This document shows positions 55,045 to 62,800 of a DNA stretch of 64,000 bases, piece after piece. The DNA is taken from positions 16,267 through 80,266 of the forward strand of contig SYOX01000369.1 in the NCBI GenBank assembly GCA_005804885.1, in the 5' to 3' direction. Numbering within the stretch: the first letter of the stretch is position 1; each line of letters starts with the position of its first letter. The translations under genes and the position numbers were made by a program. The DNA comes from Pseudomonadota bacterium (lineage in GTDB: Bacteria > Myxococcota_A > Bradymonadia > Bradymonadales > GCA-2716585). Under the pieces are notes generated by a model. The model saw only the letters and a program-made list of their open reading frames with translations. It did not search any database and had not been told where the DNA came from.

Positions 55045-55072
55045 CCGGCCGGGCTAGAAATGACAAACACTG

Positions 55073-56497
55073 ATGAGCCACGGGATATCCATGACGGATT
55101 ATGGCAAGAATCCGGCCTTGAGCACGGTCTTCGTCGACAGGCGGGCGACGGCGAGGCACCTGAGGAAGGCGAGGCTGCTCGTGAGCGAGGGGCCGGACCG
55201 GGGCAAGGAGATCTCGATAGGGAAGCTGAAGATCTACGCCGGGCGCTCGGCGGTCAACGACCTGGCGCTGGAAGACAAGGCCATCTCCGGGACGCACTTC
55301 GAGATCAGCGCCGACGAGAAGGGCTACCTGCTGCGCGACCTGGGCTCGACCAACGGCGTGACCTACGAGGGGCTGCGGATCAAGGAGGTCTTCCTCAAGC
55401 CCGGCTGCGCCTTCAAGGCCGGCAACTCCACCTTCATCTTCCAGCCCTCCGAGGACACGGTCGAGCTGCCCCTGAGCGATCAGGACCGCTTCGGGGAGCT
55501 GCTGGGGCGCTCAGTGGGGATGAGGGCGGTCTTCGCCACGCTGGAGAAGGTGTCGCCCTCGGATCTGACCGTCTTGATCGAGGGCGACACGGGCACGGGC
55601 AAGGAGCGCGTCGCCCACGCCATCCACGAGCACTCCCGGCGCAAGAACGGCAACTTCGTCGTCCTGGACTGCTCGGCGATCCCGCGCGATCTGATGGAGT
55701 CGACCGTCTTCGGCCACGAGCAGGGCGCCTTCACCTGCGCGGTGGCCCAGCACAAGGGCGCCTTCGAGCAGGCCAACGGCGGCACGATCTTCATGGACGA
55801 GATCGGCGAGCTGCCCGTGGACCTTCAGCCCAAGCTGCTGCGGGTGCTGGAGAACCGCGAGCTCAAGCGCGTCGGCGGCGACAAGACCATCCGCGTCGAC
55901 GTCCGGGTCGTGGCCGCCACCAACCGCGACCTGCGCAAGATGGTCGCCGAGGGCGCCTTCCGCGAGGACCTCTACTTCCGCCTCTCCGTCATCCAGCTCA
56001 CCCTGCCCTCGCTGCGCGAGCGGCCCGACGACATCGCGCTGCTGACCCACCACTTCCTGGACCTCTTCGCCCGGCAGAACCCCGGCGGCAGGCGCCTCCA
56101 GCTCGCCCCCGACGCTCTGGAGGTCCTCACCCGGCACGCCTGGCCCGGCAATGTCCGCGAGCTCAAGAACGTCTGCGAGCGCGCCTTCAACCTCGCCGAC
56201 GGCGCGCTCATCACCCGCAAGGACCTCCACCTGACCAGCTCCCTGGTCCCCCTGCCCGCCCCCGCGCGGTCGGGCGGCGACGCCGCGGGTGACGACAGCG
56301 CCAGCATCGCCGTCGACCTGACGGAGTCCTACAAGGACGCCAAGCAGCGCATCCTGGACCAGTTCGAGCGCGAGTACATGGCCCGGCTGATCGACGCCCA
56401 CGAGGGCAACATCTCCCAGGCCGCCCGCACCGCCGGCCTGACCCGCTACCACCTGCGCGAGCTGCTCAAGAAGCACGACCTGGTCGGCTCGCGCTGA
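55073..56497 (+). CDS. FHA-domain sigma54-dependent transcriptional activator with GAFTCA loop
   Basis: A 474-residue regulator of the myxobacterial FHA-EBP type. The N-terminal FHA domain (about 25-125) has YAGRS and LRDLGSTNGVTYEG. The AAA+ domain has Walker A GDTGTGKE at about 171-178 and Walker B TIFMDEIGEL. The arginine-finger region is ATNRDLRKMV with FREDLYFRLSV. A Fis-type HTH ends the protein (GNISQAARTAGLTRYHLREL). The sigma54-contact loop, normally GAFTGA, reads GAFTCA (C222), an uncommon change. The first ATG (55073) or that at 55091 may be the true start. A phosphothreonine signal from a Ser/Thr kinase would control it. It diverges from PBP1A. Confidence 0.93.
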   Translation: MSHGISMTDYGKNPALSTVFVDRRATARHLRKARLLVSEGPDRGKEISIGKLKIYAGRSAVNDLALEDKAISGTHFEISADEKGYLLRDLGSTNGVTYEGLRIKEVFLKPGCAFKAGNSTFIFQPSEDTVELPLSDQDRFGELLGRSVGMRAVFATLEKVSPSDLTVLIEGDTGTGKERVAHAIHEHSRRKNGNFVVLDCSAIPRDLMESTVFGHEQGAFTCAVAQHKGAFEQANGGTIFMDEIGELPVDLQPKLLRVLENRELKRVGGDKTIRVDVRVVAATNRDLRKMVAEGAFREDLYFRLSVIQLTLPSLRERPDDIALLTHHFLDLFARQNPGGRRLQLAPDALEVLTRHAWPGNVRELKNVCERAFNLADGALITRKDLHLTSSLVPLPAPARSGGDAAGDDSASIAVDLTESYKDAKQRILDQFEREYMARLIDAHEGNISQAARTAGLTRYHLRELLKKHDLVGSR

Positions 56498-56564
56498 TCG
56501 CCGCCGGGGACCTCAAACCGCTGATTTCATTCAAATTTTCAACCGACTCGGCGCAGCGGCGAGG

Positions 56565-57440
56565 TCAGCTCCAGACCGGCTCCTGGCTGCGGGCGAAGCC
56601 CATCAGCCACGCCGCCCGGATCCTCAAGGTCATGTCAAAGCCGTAGAAGTAGGTGTCCAGCGCCTCGATCACGTGCCCCATCAGGCTGTCCCGGGCCGTC
56701 TTGTCGGGGCAGATGGCCATCCACCCCGACATGTAGAGCGCCTCGACCATCGGGTGGTGCAGGAAGGCCTCCCCGCTGTCAAAGGAGACCGACAGATCGA
56801 CGGGGTGGACCTCCACGTCGCGGATCCCCGCCGCCGCCAGATCCACCCGGAGCGTTTCCTCGTCGAGCAGGCCGTCGATCGTCTCGTCGAGCCTGGGTTC
56901 GAAGTGGGTCATGTCCAGGGCCACGAGCGCCTCCCGGAACAGATCGTAGAAGGCCTGGAGCGAGCCCGCCATGGGCACCAGGAGGCCCACCGCGCCGCCC
57001 TCCTGGGTCACCCGCGCGAGCTGTCCGGCCGAGCGATGCAGGTCGTCCTTGGTCACCACCCCCGCCCCGCAGAGGCTGGCCCCGAAGACGCCCGGCTGGT
57101 AGGGCAGCTGGTGGGTCTGGCGCGCCTCCCACCAGATCTGCTCCGACCCGCCCGGCTTGACCCGCGCCACGTCGAGCATCTCCCGGCTTGGGTCCAGCGC
57201 CACGCAGCGCACCCCCGAGGCCAGCCGCTCGCTGAGCAGGATCGGGATGTGCCCCGTGCGGCACTCGGCCACCAGCACCGACCCCTCGGTCGGCAGCGGC
57301 ATCGCGTCGATCAACGAGGGCGCCAGGATCGCCTCCCAGCTGGACACCACCGACTTCTCCCAGAGCCGCGCGAAGCGCTCCAGATCCGCGTGCTCCCGCG
57401 GCCTGCGTATCACCTTGGGCTGTCGCCCCGCCTTGCTCAT
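56565..57440 (-). CDS. Class I SAM-dependent methyltransferase-like protein
   Basis: A 291-residue protein with a Rossmann methyltransferase pattern. Motif I is SVLVAECRTGHIP (a divergent GxGxG), followed by CVALDPSREMLDVAR for ribose binding. GASLCGAGVVTKDDL and GGAVGLLVPMAGS correspond to later strands. Motif I has Arg/Thr in place of the usual glycines, so activity is uncertain. The C-terminal part is helical (AICPDKTARDSLMGHVIEAL). Its ATG overlaps the TGA of thiL (ATGA), so translation is coupled. Its substrate is not predictable. It ends tail-to-tail with the FHA activator. Confidence 0.72.
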   Translation of the reverse strand: MSKAGRQPKVIRRPREHADLERFARLWEKSVVSSWEAILAPSLIDAMPLPTEGSVLVAECRTGHIPILLSERLASGVRCVALDPSREMLDVARVKPGGSEQIWWEARQTHQLPYQPGVFGASLCGAGVVTKDDLHRSAGQLARVTQEGGAVGLLVPMAGSLQAFYDLFREALVALDMTHFEPRLDETIDGLLDEETLRVDLAAAGIRDVEVHPVDLSVSFDSGEAFLHHPMVEALYMSGWMAICPDKTARDSLMGHVIEALDTYFYGFDMTLRIRAAWLMGFARSQEPVWS

Positions 57441-58447
57441 CCTTCCTCGCCGCCCCCTTCGAAGGTGTGCTCATAGCCCGCCAGCGACGCCGCAATCTGC
57501 AGCCCGCCCGCCCCCACGACCTCGACCCCGCGCTCCGACCTCACCCGACCGACCGAGACGAGCTCGATCCCTTCGCCCGCCGCCGCCGCCGCGATCGCCT
57601 CGAAGCGCCCGGCCGCCGCGATCACCACCAGCGCGTAATCGTCCCCGCCGGCCAGCACCCAGCGCGAGCCCTCCGCGCCGAGCTCGACCGCGCAGGCCCG
57701 CAGCGCCGCAGGCGAGGGCAGCGCCTCGAACTCGACGCGCGCGCCGAGCCCCGCGGGCCGCAGCAGGTGCCCGAGATCCTGGGCGAAGCCGTCGCTGACG
57801 TCGATCATCGCCCTGACGCCCTCCTGGCGCCCGAGCCACGCCCCTGCCCTCACCTGGGCCCAGGGCCGCCTGTGCGCCTCGACCAGCTCCGCCCAGCGCC
57901 CCACGCCCTCCAGGCCGCGCTGAAGCACCTCCAGCCCCGCCGCGGCCGCGCCCAGCGCGCCGACCACCGCCACGACGTCCCCCGCCTGCGCCCCGCGCCG
58001 CGTCACGGGGCCGCGCGGCCCCGTGCGCCCGAACAAGGTCAGCGACAAGACCGTCGGCCCGGGGCTTCGCGTCGTGTCCCCGCCGATGGGGCCGACCTCC
58101 CCGCGGGCCTCGACCATGGCCCGCGCCGCCGCCTCAAGCCCCTCGACGAGCCCATCGACGCAGGCGCCGTCGACCCCCTCCCCGAGCGCGAAGGAGAGCA
58201 GGAATGGCCCTGACGTGCCGCCCATCGCCGCGATATCGCTCAGGTTTCGCGCCAGCAGCTTCCAGCCCACGTCGGCCGCCGAGGACCACCCCCAGCGGAA
58301 GTGGACCCCCTCGACCATCGTGTCCAGCGCCACCAGGTCAAAGGCCCCGCGCTCCAACACCGCCGCGTCGTCCCCGATCCCGAGGCGGACGCCGGCCATC
58401 GACCCCGTCCTCGCCTTGATCCGACCGATGATGTCGAACTCCCTCAT
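57437..58447 (-). CDS. thiL: Thiamine-monophosphate kinase
   Basis: ThiL phosphorylates thiamine monophosphate to thiamine pyrophosphate with ATP. The 336-residue protein begins MREFDIIGRI and shows GIGDDAAVL, the NLSDIAAMGG segment, GPIGGDTTRSPG, GDVVAVVGALG, MIDVSDGFAQDLGHLL and VLAGGDDYALVV, all typical ThiL motifs. The ATG at 58447 starts the family sequence; the longer frame to 58504 is not supported. It overlaps the methyltransferase gene by four bases and lies 81 bases after the zinc-ribbon gene on the same strand. No other thiamine gene is near. Confidence 0.94.
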   Translation of the reverse strand: MREFDIIGRIKARTGSMAGVRLGIGDDAAVLERGAFDLVALDTMVEGVHFRWGWSSAADVGWKLLARNLSDIAAMGGTSGPFLLSFALGEGVDGACVDGLVEGLEAAARAMVEARGEVGPIGGDTTRSPGPTVLSLTLFGRTGPRGPVTRRGAQAGDVVAVVGALGAAAAGLEVLQRGLEGVGRWAELVEAHRRPWAQVRAGAWLGRQEGVRAMIDVSDGFAQDLGHLLRPAGLGARVEFEALPSPAALRACAVELGAEGSRWVLAGGDDYALVVIAAAGRFEAIAAAAAGEGIELVSVGRVRSERGVEVVGAGGLQIAASLAGYEHTFEGGGEEG

Positions 58448-58528
58448 GTTGACCGCCCGGATCGATGCGCGCCGAACTCGCTCCGGCCGAGGCGATGGTG
58501 CCACCTCTGCCCGGCCAGGACAACCCCG

Positions 58529-59311
58529 CTACAGGAAGATCCACGCCGCCAGCGCCGCCACCAGCAGGCACATCACGACGGCCAGGGCGTAGAGCCCCAT
58601 CCGGATCTGGCGGGCGCCCTCGGTGTACTGATCGCGGCTGCTGGCCCCGTGGGCGCTGACGAACTCGGCGTGCATCCGCTCCACCAGCCTGGACAGGGCG
58701 TCGGCGGCCGCCTCGCCCTGCTCGGACCCCGCGTGATCCTGGGCGTGGAAGCGGAAGCGCCGCGAGGCCCTGTCGAGCAGGCCCAGCTCCGAGGCGAGGC
58801 GGATGAAGGACTCCCGCTCCCCCGCGTCGAGCAGCCCTCCCCCTGGCCTCGACAGCGCCTCCCAGCGCGCGTCGAGCAGCTCGGCGTCGGCCTCCTTGCC
58901 CTCCGGCGGGCGGTCGAAGATCCCCTGAAGATCCGATCGGCTCAGATCCACGCCGCACTGGCGACAGCTCCCCGCCGATCCCTGGCGATACCCGCACTTC
59001 GGACAGCGGACATCCCCCTGACCAGGGTCGATCCGCACCCCCCGCGCCTTGAGGACCTCCACGGGATCGAGCGCCCCATCGGGCAAGTGCGCCCCTGCCG
59101 CCGCGCCCTCCGCCCCACTCAACACGGAGGCGATGAGGCGCCGTGGGTCGGCCCGCTCGACGCCCGCGGCGGGTGGGGCGACGGGCGAGGCCGTGGCGCC
59201 GAGGATCGAAGCGTGGCCGCAGCTGGCACAGACCAGCTCGACGCCCGCCGCCGCAGGCTTGATCTGCGCCGCCTCACCGAGGTGACCACATGACTCGCAC
59301 TCAAAACGCAT
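58529..59311 (-). CDS. Zinc-ribbon membrane protein of unknown function
   Basis: A 260-residue protein. The N-terminus has C5/C8 and C28/C31 (FECESCGHLG and LVCASCGHA), a possible zinc ribbon. A second Cys cluster follows in the middle: CPKCGYRQGSAGSCRQCGVD. After a charged helical region there is one C-terminal membrane helix (LYALAVVMCLLVAALAAWIF), so it is tail-anchored with the ribbons in the cytoplasm. No family was recognised. Its ATG overlaps the TGA of the site-2 protease gene (TGATG), implying joint expression with it. The frame upstream to 59404 is not supported. Confidence 0.75.
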   Translation of the reverse strand: MRFECESCGHLGEAAQIKPAAAGVELVCASCGHASILGATASPVAPPAAGVERADPRRLIASVLSGAEGAAAGAHLPDGALDPVEVLKARGVRIDPGQGDVRCPKCGYRQGSAGSCRQCGVDLSRSDLQGIFDRPPEGKEADAELLDARWEALSRPGGGLLDAGERESFIRLASELGLLDRASRRFRFHAQDHAGSEQGEAAADALSRLVERMHAEFVSAHGASSRDQYTEGARQIRMGLYALAVVMCLLVAALAAWIFL

Positions 59312-60240
59312 CACATCCCCGACAGGACGTCCATGATCGAGACATTGAAGGGCCGGGGGGTGAAGGTCAACACCAGGAGCGCCAGGGCCCCGAAGCCTGC
59401 CCACCGGTCGACCCCCTTGAGCGCGACTCGCCCCTCGACCACGGGCGGGTGCTTCGGCCCCATGAAGAACAGGAACAGGGCCAGCACCAGCCAGCCCTGA
59501 AAGACCAGCAGGCCCAGCACCACCAGCGCCCCGTAGAGCCCCCAGGCGACCTTGTTGAAGCGCTCCCCGAAGAGGGTGTAGGCGATGTGACCCCCGTCGA
59601 GCTGGCCCAGCGGCACGAGGTTGAAGGAGGTCACGAACATCCCCACCCAGCCGGCGTAGGCCATCGGGTGCAAAAAGACGTCCTGCCCTTGCGGGATGAC
59701 GCCGAAGAAGGCCCGCACCAGGCCCATCATCAGCAGCGAGTCGCCCAGCTGCGCCCCGGCCAGCTCCTCGGGCAGCGGCTGGACCTCGCTGAGCGCCAGC
59801 CCGATCATCAAGAGCGGCAAGGCCAGCACGAAGCCGGCGTAAGGCCCGCCCGCCCCGATCCGGAAGAGCTGCGAGGCCGTCACGGGCCGCTCCATCCGCA
59901 TCTTGATGAAGGCCCCGAAGGTCCCGAAGGGCGGAAAGCCCGGCAGGAAGAAGGGCGGCGTCACGTCCACGCCGTAGCGCCGCGCGGTGATGTAATGGCC
60001 CAGCTCATGGGCCAGGAGGATCGCCATGATCGACAGCGAGTAGGCCAGCCCCTGGCTCCAGACGGCGGGATCGGCCCACCAGCCGGGCGCGTCGAGGCGA
60101 TCGCCCGCGAAGGTGACCCCGAAGGCCGTCGTCGTCCCCAGCGTCGCCAGCAGCAGCAGGCCGTGGAGCCACCATCGAGGCGCACCCGTCGGCCCCCCCT
60201 CCACCTCGCCCTCCCGTGAGTCGACCTGTTCGGACTCCAT
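59311..60240 (-). CDS. Site-2 protease family membrane metalloprotease (M50)
   Basis: A 309-residue polytopic intramembrane protease. The zinc motif HELGH is at 78-82 in a membrane helix, and the third ligand is in FNLVPLGQLDGGH. FPPFGTFGAFIKM lies between them, typical of the plant EGY and bacterial S2P branch. About seven helices are visible. Such enzymes cut membrane-bound regulators or signal-peptide remnants. It is coupled to the zinc-ribbon gene downstream and follows the binding-protein gene by 30 bases, so it may be part of the dnaK-dnaJ run. The substrate is unknown. Confidence 0.88.
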   Translation of the reverse strand: MESEQVDSREGEVEGGPTGAPRWWLHGLLLLATLGTTTAFGVTFAGDRLDAPGWWADPAVWSQGLAYSLSIMAILLAHELGHYITARRYGVDVTPPFFLPGFPPFGTFGAFIKMRMERPVTASQLFRIGAGGPYAGFVLALPLLMIGLALSEVQPLPEELAGAQLGDSLLMMGLVRAFFGVIPQGQDVFLHPMAYAGWVGMFVTSFNLVPLGQLDGGHIAYTLFGERFNKVAWGLYGALVVLGLLVFQGWLVLALFLFFMGPKHPPVVEGRVALKGVDRWAGFGALALLVLTFTPRPFNVSIMDVLSGM

Positions 60241-60270
60241 CCCACCTCCTGCGTCGACCCCGGCGCTCGC

Positions 60271-61533
60271 TCAGAACGACGGGGCCACCTCACCGTTTGC
60301 GTTGACGACCCAGATCTCAAAGGCGTGGATGGGCGAGCGGTCGGCCGCGAAGCGCTGCTTGCCGGTCAGGCCCTCGTAGTCCTTCATCTGGACGAGGCCC
60401 GCCGCGGCGGCGCGCCGCGCCTGCTGCCCCGAGAGCCCCGCGGCCCGCGCCTCGCGCGCTCGATCTGCGAGAATACCATACAGATCAACAACCTGCGCGT
60501 CGATGTCGACGGGCTCCCGGCCGAAGGACTCGGCGTAGATCCGGGCGAAGGCGGCCGCCTGATCGTCGGCGTGGCTCAGGGCAAAGAGCTCGGGGTAGAG
60601 CGCGCCGCTGACGAGGCCCTCGGAGTCGGCCAGCCTGGGGCCGTGCATGTGTGCGGTCCCGAGGAGCTGGACGGTGATGCCGTCGTCGAGCCCGGGGAGG
60701 GGGACGTCGTTGAAGCGAAGGAAGCGGCAGGCCAGGGCGATGGAGTCGTCGTAGTCGGGGACGAAGATCGCGTCGAAGTCGACTCTGGAGACCTGGCCCC
60801 ATTGCCGGATGGTGCTGGTGGGGGGTCTGGCCAGCGAGCGGCCGGCGAGCTTGGGCGCGCGCCTGGAGACGAGCGCCTCGACGGCCTTCTGGAGGTTCGT
60901 CTCGCCGGCCGCGTAGCTGCTCATGGCCATGACGCGGCCGCCGCCGCCTCTGGCCTGTTCGAAGAAGGCCATCGCGGCGCTCTGGCCCAGCTCGTCGTCG
61001 GGGTAGAGGATGGCGAAGCGCTCGATCTTCATCTCGTTGACGGCGACGGTGGCCATCAGCCGGGCCTGCTCCTGGACCGAGGGTCGGCCGCGGAAGACCA
61101 GATCGCCGATGGCCTCGATGCCCTCCTGGTTGCTCAGGCTGATGATGGGCAGGCCGAGCTGCTGGGCGCGGACCGCGGCGGCCCTGGCCTCTTCCCAGCC
61201 GACGGGGCCGAGCAGGGCCACCACGTCGAGGTCGAGGGCGAGCCGCTCCACCTCGCGGCGGGCGCCCTCGGCGGTGCCGCCAGTGTCCGCGACCGTGAAG
61301 TCGACGTCCTTGACGACCGAGCGCGTCAGCGACACCGCGTCGAGGATGGCCCCGCCGAGGCGCTTGTGCTTGCCAGACAGGGGCAGCAGCACCCCGATCT
61401 TGAGCGGCCCGGGGGCCTGAGAGAGGGCCGGGGTCGGCCACAGCGAGGCCGCCAGCGCCAGGGCGGCCAGCGCCGCGAAGCACGCGGCGCGCGGGGCGAT
61501 GAGGCGGCGAGGCGCTGGGGCGGAGGGGCGCAT
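60271..61533 (-). CDS. Periplasmic binding protein, PBP activator (LpoA/LppC)-like
   Basis: A 420-residue exported protein with a signal peptide (AACFAALAALALAASLW) and a Leu/Ile/Val-type periplasmic-binding fold (Peripla_BP_6). Typical segments are KIGVLLPLSGKHKRLGGAIL, LLGPVGWEEARAAA, IISLSNQEGI and FAILYPDDELGQSAA. It has no ABC permease or ATPase gene nearby, so it is more likely a penicillin-binding-protein activator (LpoA/LppC type) or a sensor than a transporter component; that is an inference. Its ATG overlaps the dnaJ stop (TGATG). The neighbouring chaperones and protease fit an envelope quality role. Confidence 0.8.
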   Translation of the reverse strand: MRPSAPAPRRLIAPRAACFAALAALALAASLWPTPALSQAPGPLKIGVLLPLSGKHKRLGGAILDAVSLTRSVVKDVDFTVADTGGTAEGARREVERLALDLDVVALLGPVGWEEARAAAVRAQQLGLPIISLSNQEGIEAIGDLVFRGRPSVQEQARLMATVAVNEMKIERFAILYPDDELGQSAAMAFFEQARGGGGRVMAMSSYAAGETNLQKAVEALVSRRAPKLAGRSLARPPTSTIRQWGQVSRVDFDAIFVPDYDDSIALACRFLRFNDVPLPGLDDGITVQLLGTAHMHGPRLADSEGLVSGALYPELFALSHADDQAAAFARIYAESFGREPVDIDAQVVDLYGILADRAREARAAGLSGQQARRAAAAGLVQMKDYEGLTGKQRFAADRSPIHAFEIWVVNANGEVAPSF

Positions 61534-62666
61534 CAGCTGAAGAACTTCTTCATGCGGTCGAGGAAGCCCTGGCGCTCGGGCTGGACCTCCTCGCCGCCGA
61601 GCTGGGCGAACTCGCGCAGGATCTCCTCCTGTCGCTCGGTGAGGTTGGTCGGGGTCTCGACGGTGACGGTGACGAGCTGATCGCCGTGGGGTCGGCTGTC
61701 GACGCTGGGGAAGCCCTTCTTGCGCAGGCGGAAGACCTTGCCGGACTGTGTCCCGGCGGGGATCTTCATGCGGACCTTGCCGAAGAGGGTGGGGACGTCG
61801 ATCTCGGTGCCGAGGGCGGCCTGCGGGAAGGAGATGGGGACGGCGCAGGCGACGTCCTGCTCGCGGCGCTCGAAGAAGGGGTGCGAGGCGAGCGCGACGA
61901 CGACGTAGAGGTCGCCGGGCGGGCCGCCCTTGAAGCCGGGCTCGCCCTTGCCGGTCCAGCGCAGGCGCTGGCCGTCGGAGACGCCGGCGGGGACCTCGAC
62001 CTCAAGCTCCTCGTGGGTGGTGATCCGGCCTGCGCCCTCGCAGCGGCGGCAGGGTGATTCGATCACCTCGCCGGCGCCCCCGCAGCGGCCGCAGGTCCTG
62101 GCGAGGCTGAAAAACCCTTGCTGGACGCGGACTTGCCCGGTCCCGTTGCAGCCCTGGCAGGTCGCGGGGCGGGTCCCGGGTTTGGCGCCGGAGCCTTCGC
62201 AGACGGAGCAGCCCTCGATCCTGGGGGCCTGGATGGTCTTCTTGATGCCGGAGGCGGCCTCTTCGAGGGTCAACTCCAGGACGTATTTGAGGTCGACGCC
62301 GCGGCGGGCGGCGCCGGCTCTGCGGCGTGCGCCGAAGAGGTCGTTGAGGATGTCGACGAAGATGTCGTTGGCGCCGCCGAAGGGGACGCCGCCGGAGAAG
62401 GGGTTGCCGCCGGCGAAGGGGTTGCCGCCGCCGCCGCCGAAGGGGTTGGCGCCGACGGTGCCGAAGCGGTCGAACTGGGCGCGTTTTTCGGGGTCGCCGA
62501 GGACGGAGTAGGCCTCGCTGATCTCCTTGAACTTCTCCTCGGCCACCTTGTCGCCGTCGTTCTGGTCGGGGTGGTACTGGAGGGCGAGGCGGCGGTAGGC
62601 TTTCTTGATGTCCTGCGGCGAGGCGTCTTTTTCGACCCCGAGGACCTGATAGAAGTCGGCGCTCAT
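61533..62666 (-). CDS. dnaJ: Chaperone protein DnaJ
   Basis: A 377-residue type I J protein. The J domain (1-70) has HPD at 32-34, then a Gly/Phe-rich region (GGNPFAGGNPFSGGVPFGG). The zinc domain has four CxxCxGxG-type repeats: CSVCEGSG, CQGCNGTG, CGRCGGAG and CRRCEGAG. The C-terminal substrate domains end in a dimerisation part. It stimulates the DnaK ATPase. It lies about 135 bases after the dnaK gene on the same strand and overlaps the binding-protein gene downstream by one base. All key residues are present. Confidence 0.95.
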   Translation of the reverse strand: MSADFYQVLGVEKDASPQDIKKAYRRLALQYHPDQNDGDKVAEEKFKEISEAYSVLGDPEKRAQFDRFGTVGANPFGGGGGNPFAGGNPFSGGVPFGGANDIFVDILNDLFGARRRAGAARRGVDLKYVLELTLEEAASGIKKTIQAPRIEGCSVCEGSGAKPGTRPATCQGCNGTGQVRVQQGFFSLARTCGRCGGAGEVIESPCRRCEGAGRITTHEELEVEVPAGVSDGQRLRWTGKGEPGFKGGPPGDLYVVVALASHPFFERREQDVACAVPISFPQAALGTEIDVPTLFGKVRMKIPAGTQSGKVFRLRKKGFPSVDSRPHGDQLVTVTVETPTNLTERQEEILREFAQLGGEEVQPERQGFLDRMKKFFS

Positions 62667-62800
62667 GGGTTCACCGTGGCGTCAGGGGAGGAGGAGCGGC
62701 GGCGGTGGCGTGAAGGCCGCGCGTCGGGCGTGGGTCTGGAAGCAGGCGCGGCGAGCGGGTGGCCGGGCCGTGGAGATCGGGGGTCGGTCGGGGGCGCGCC

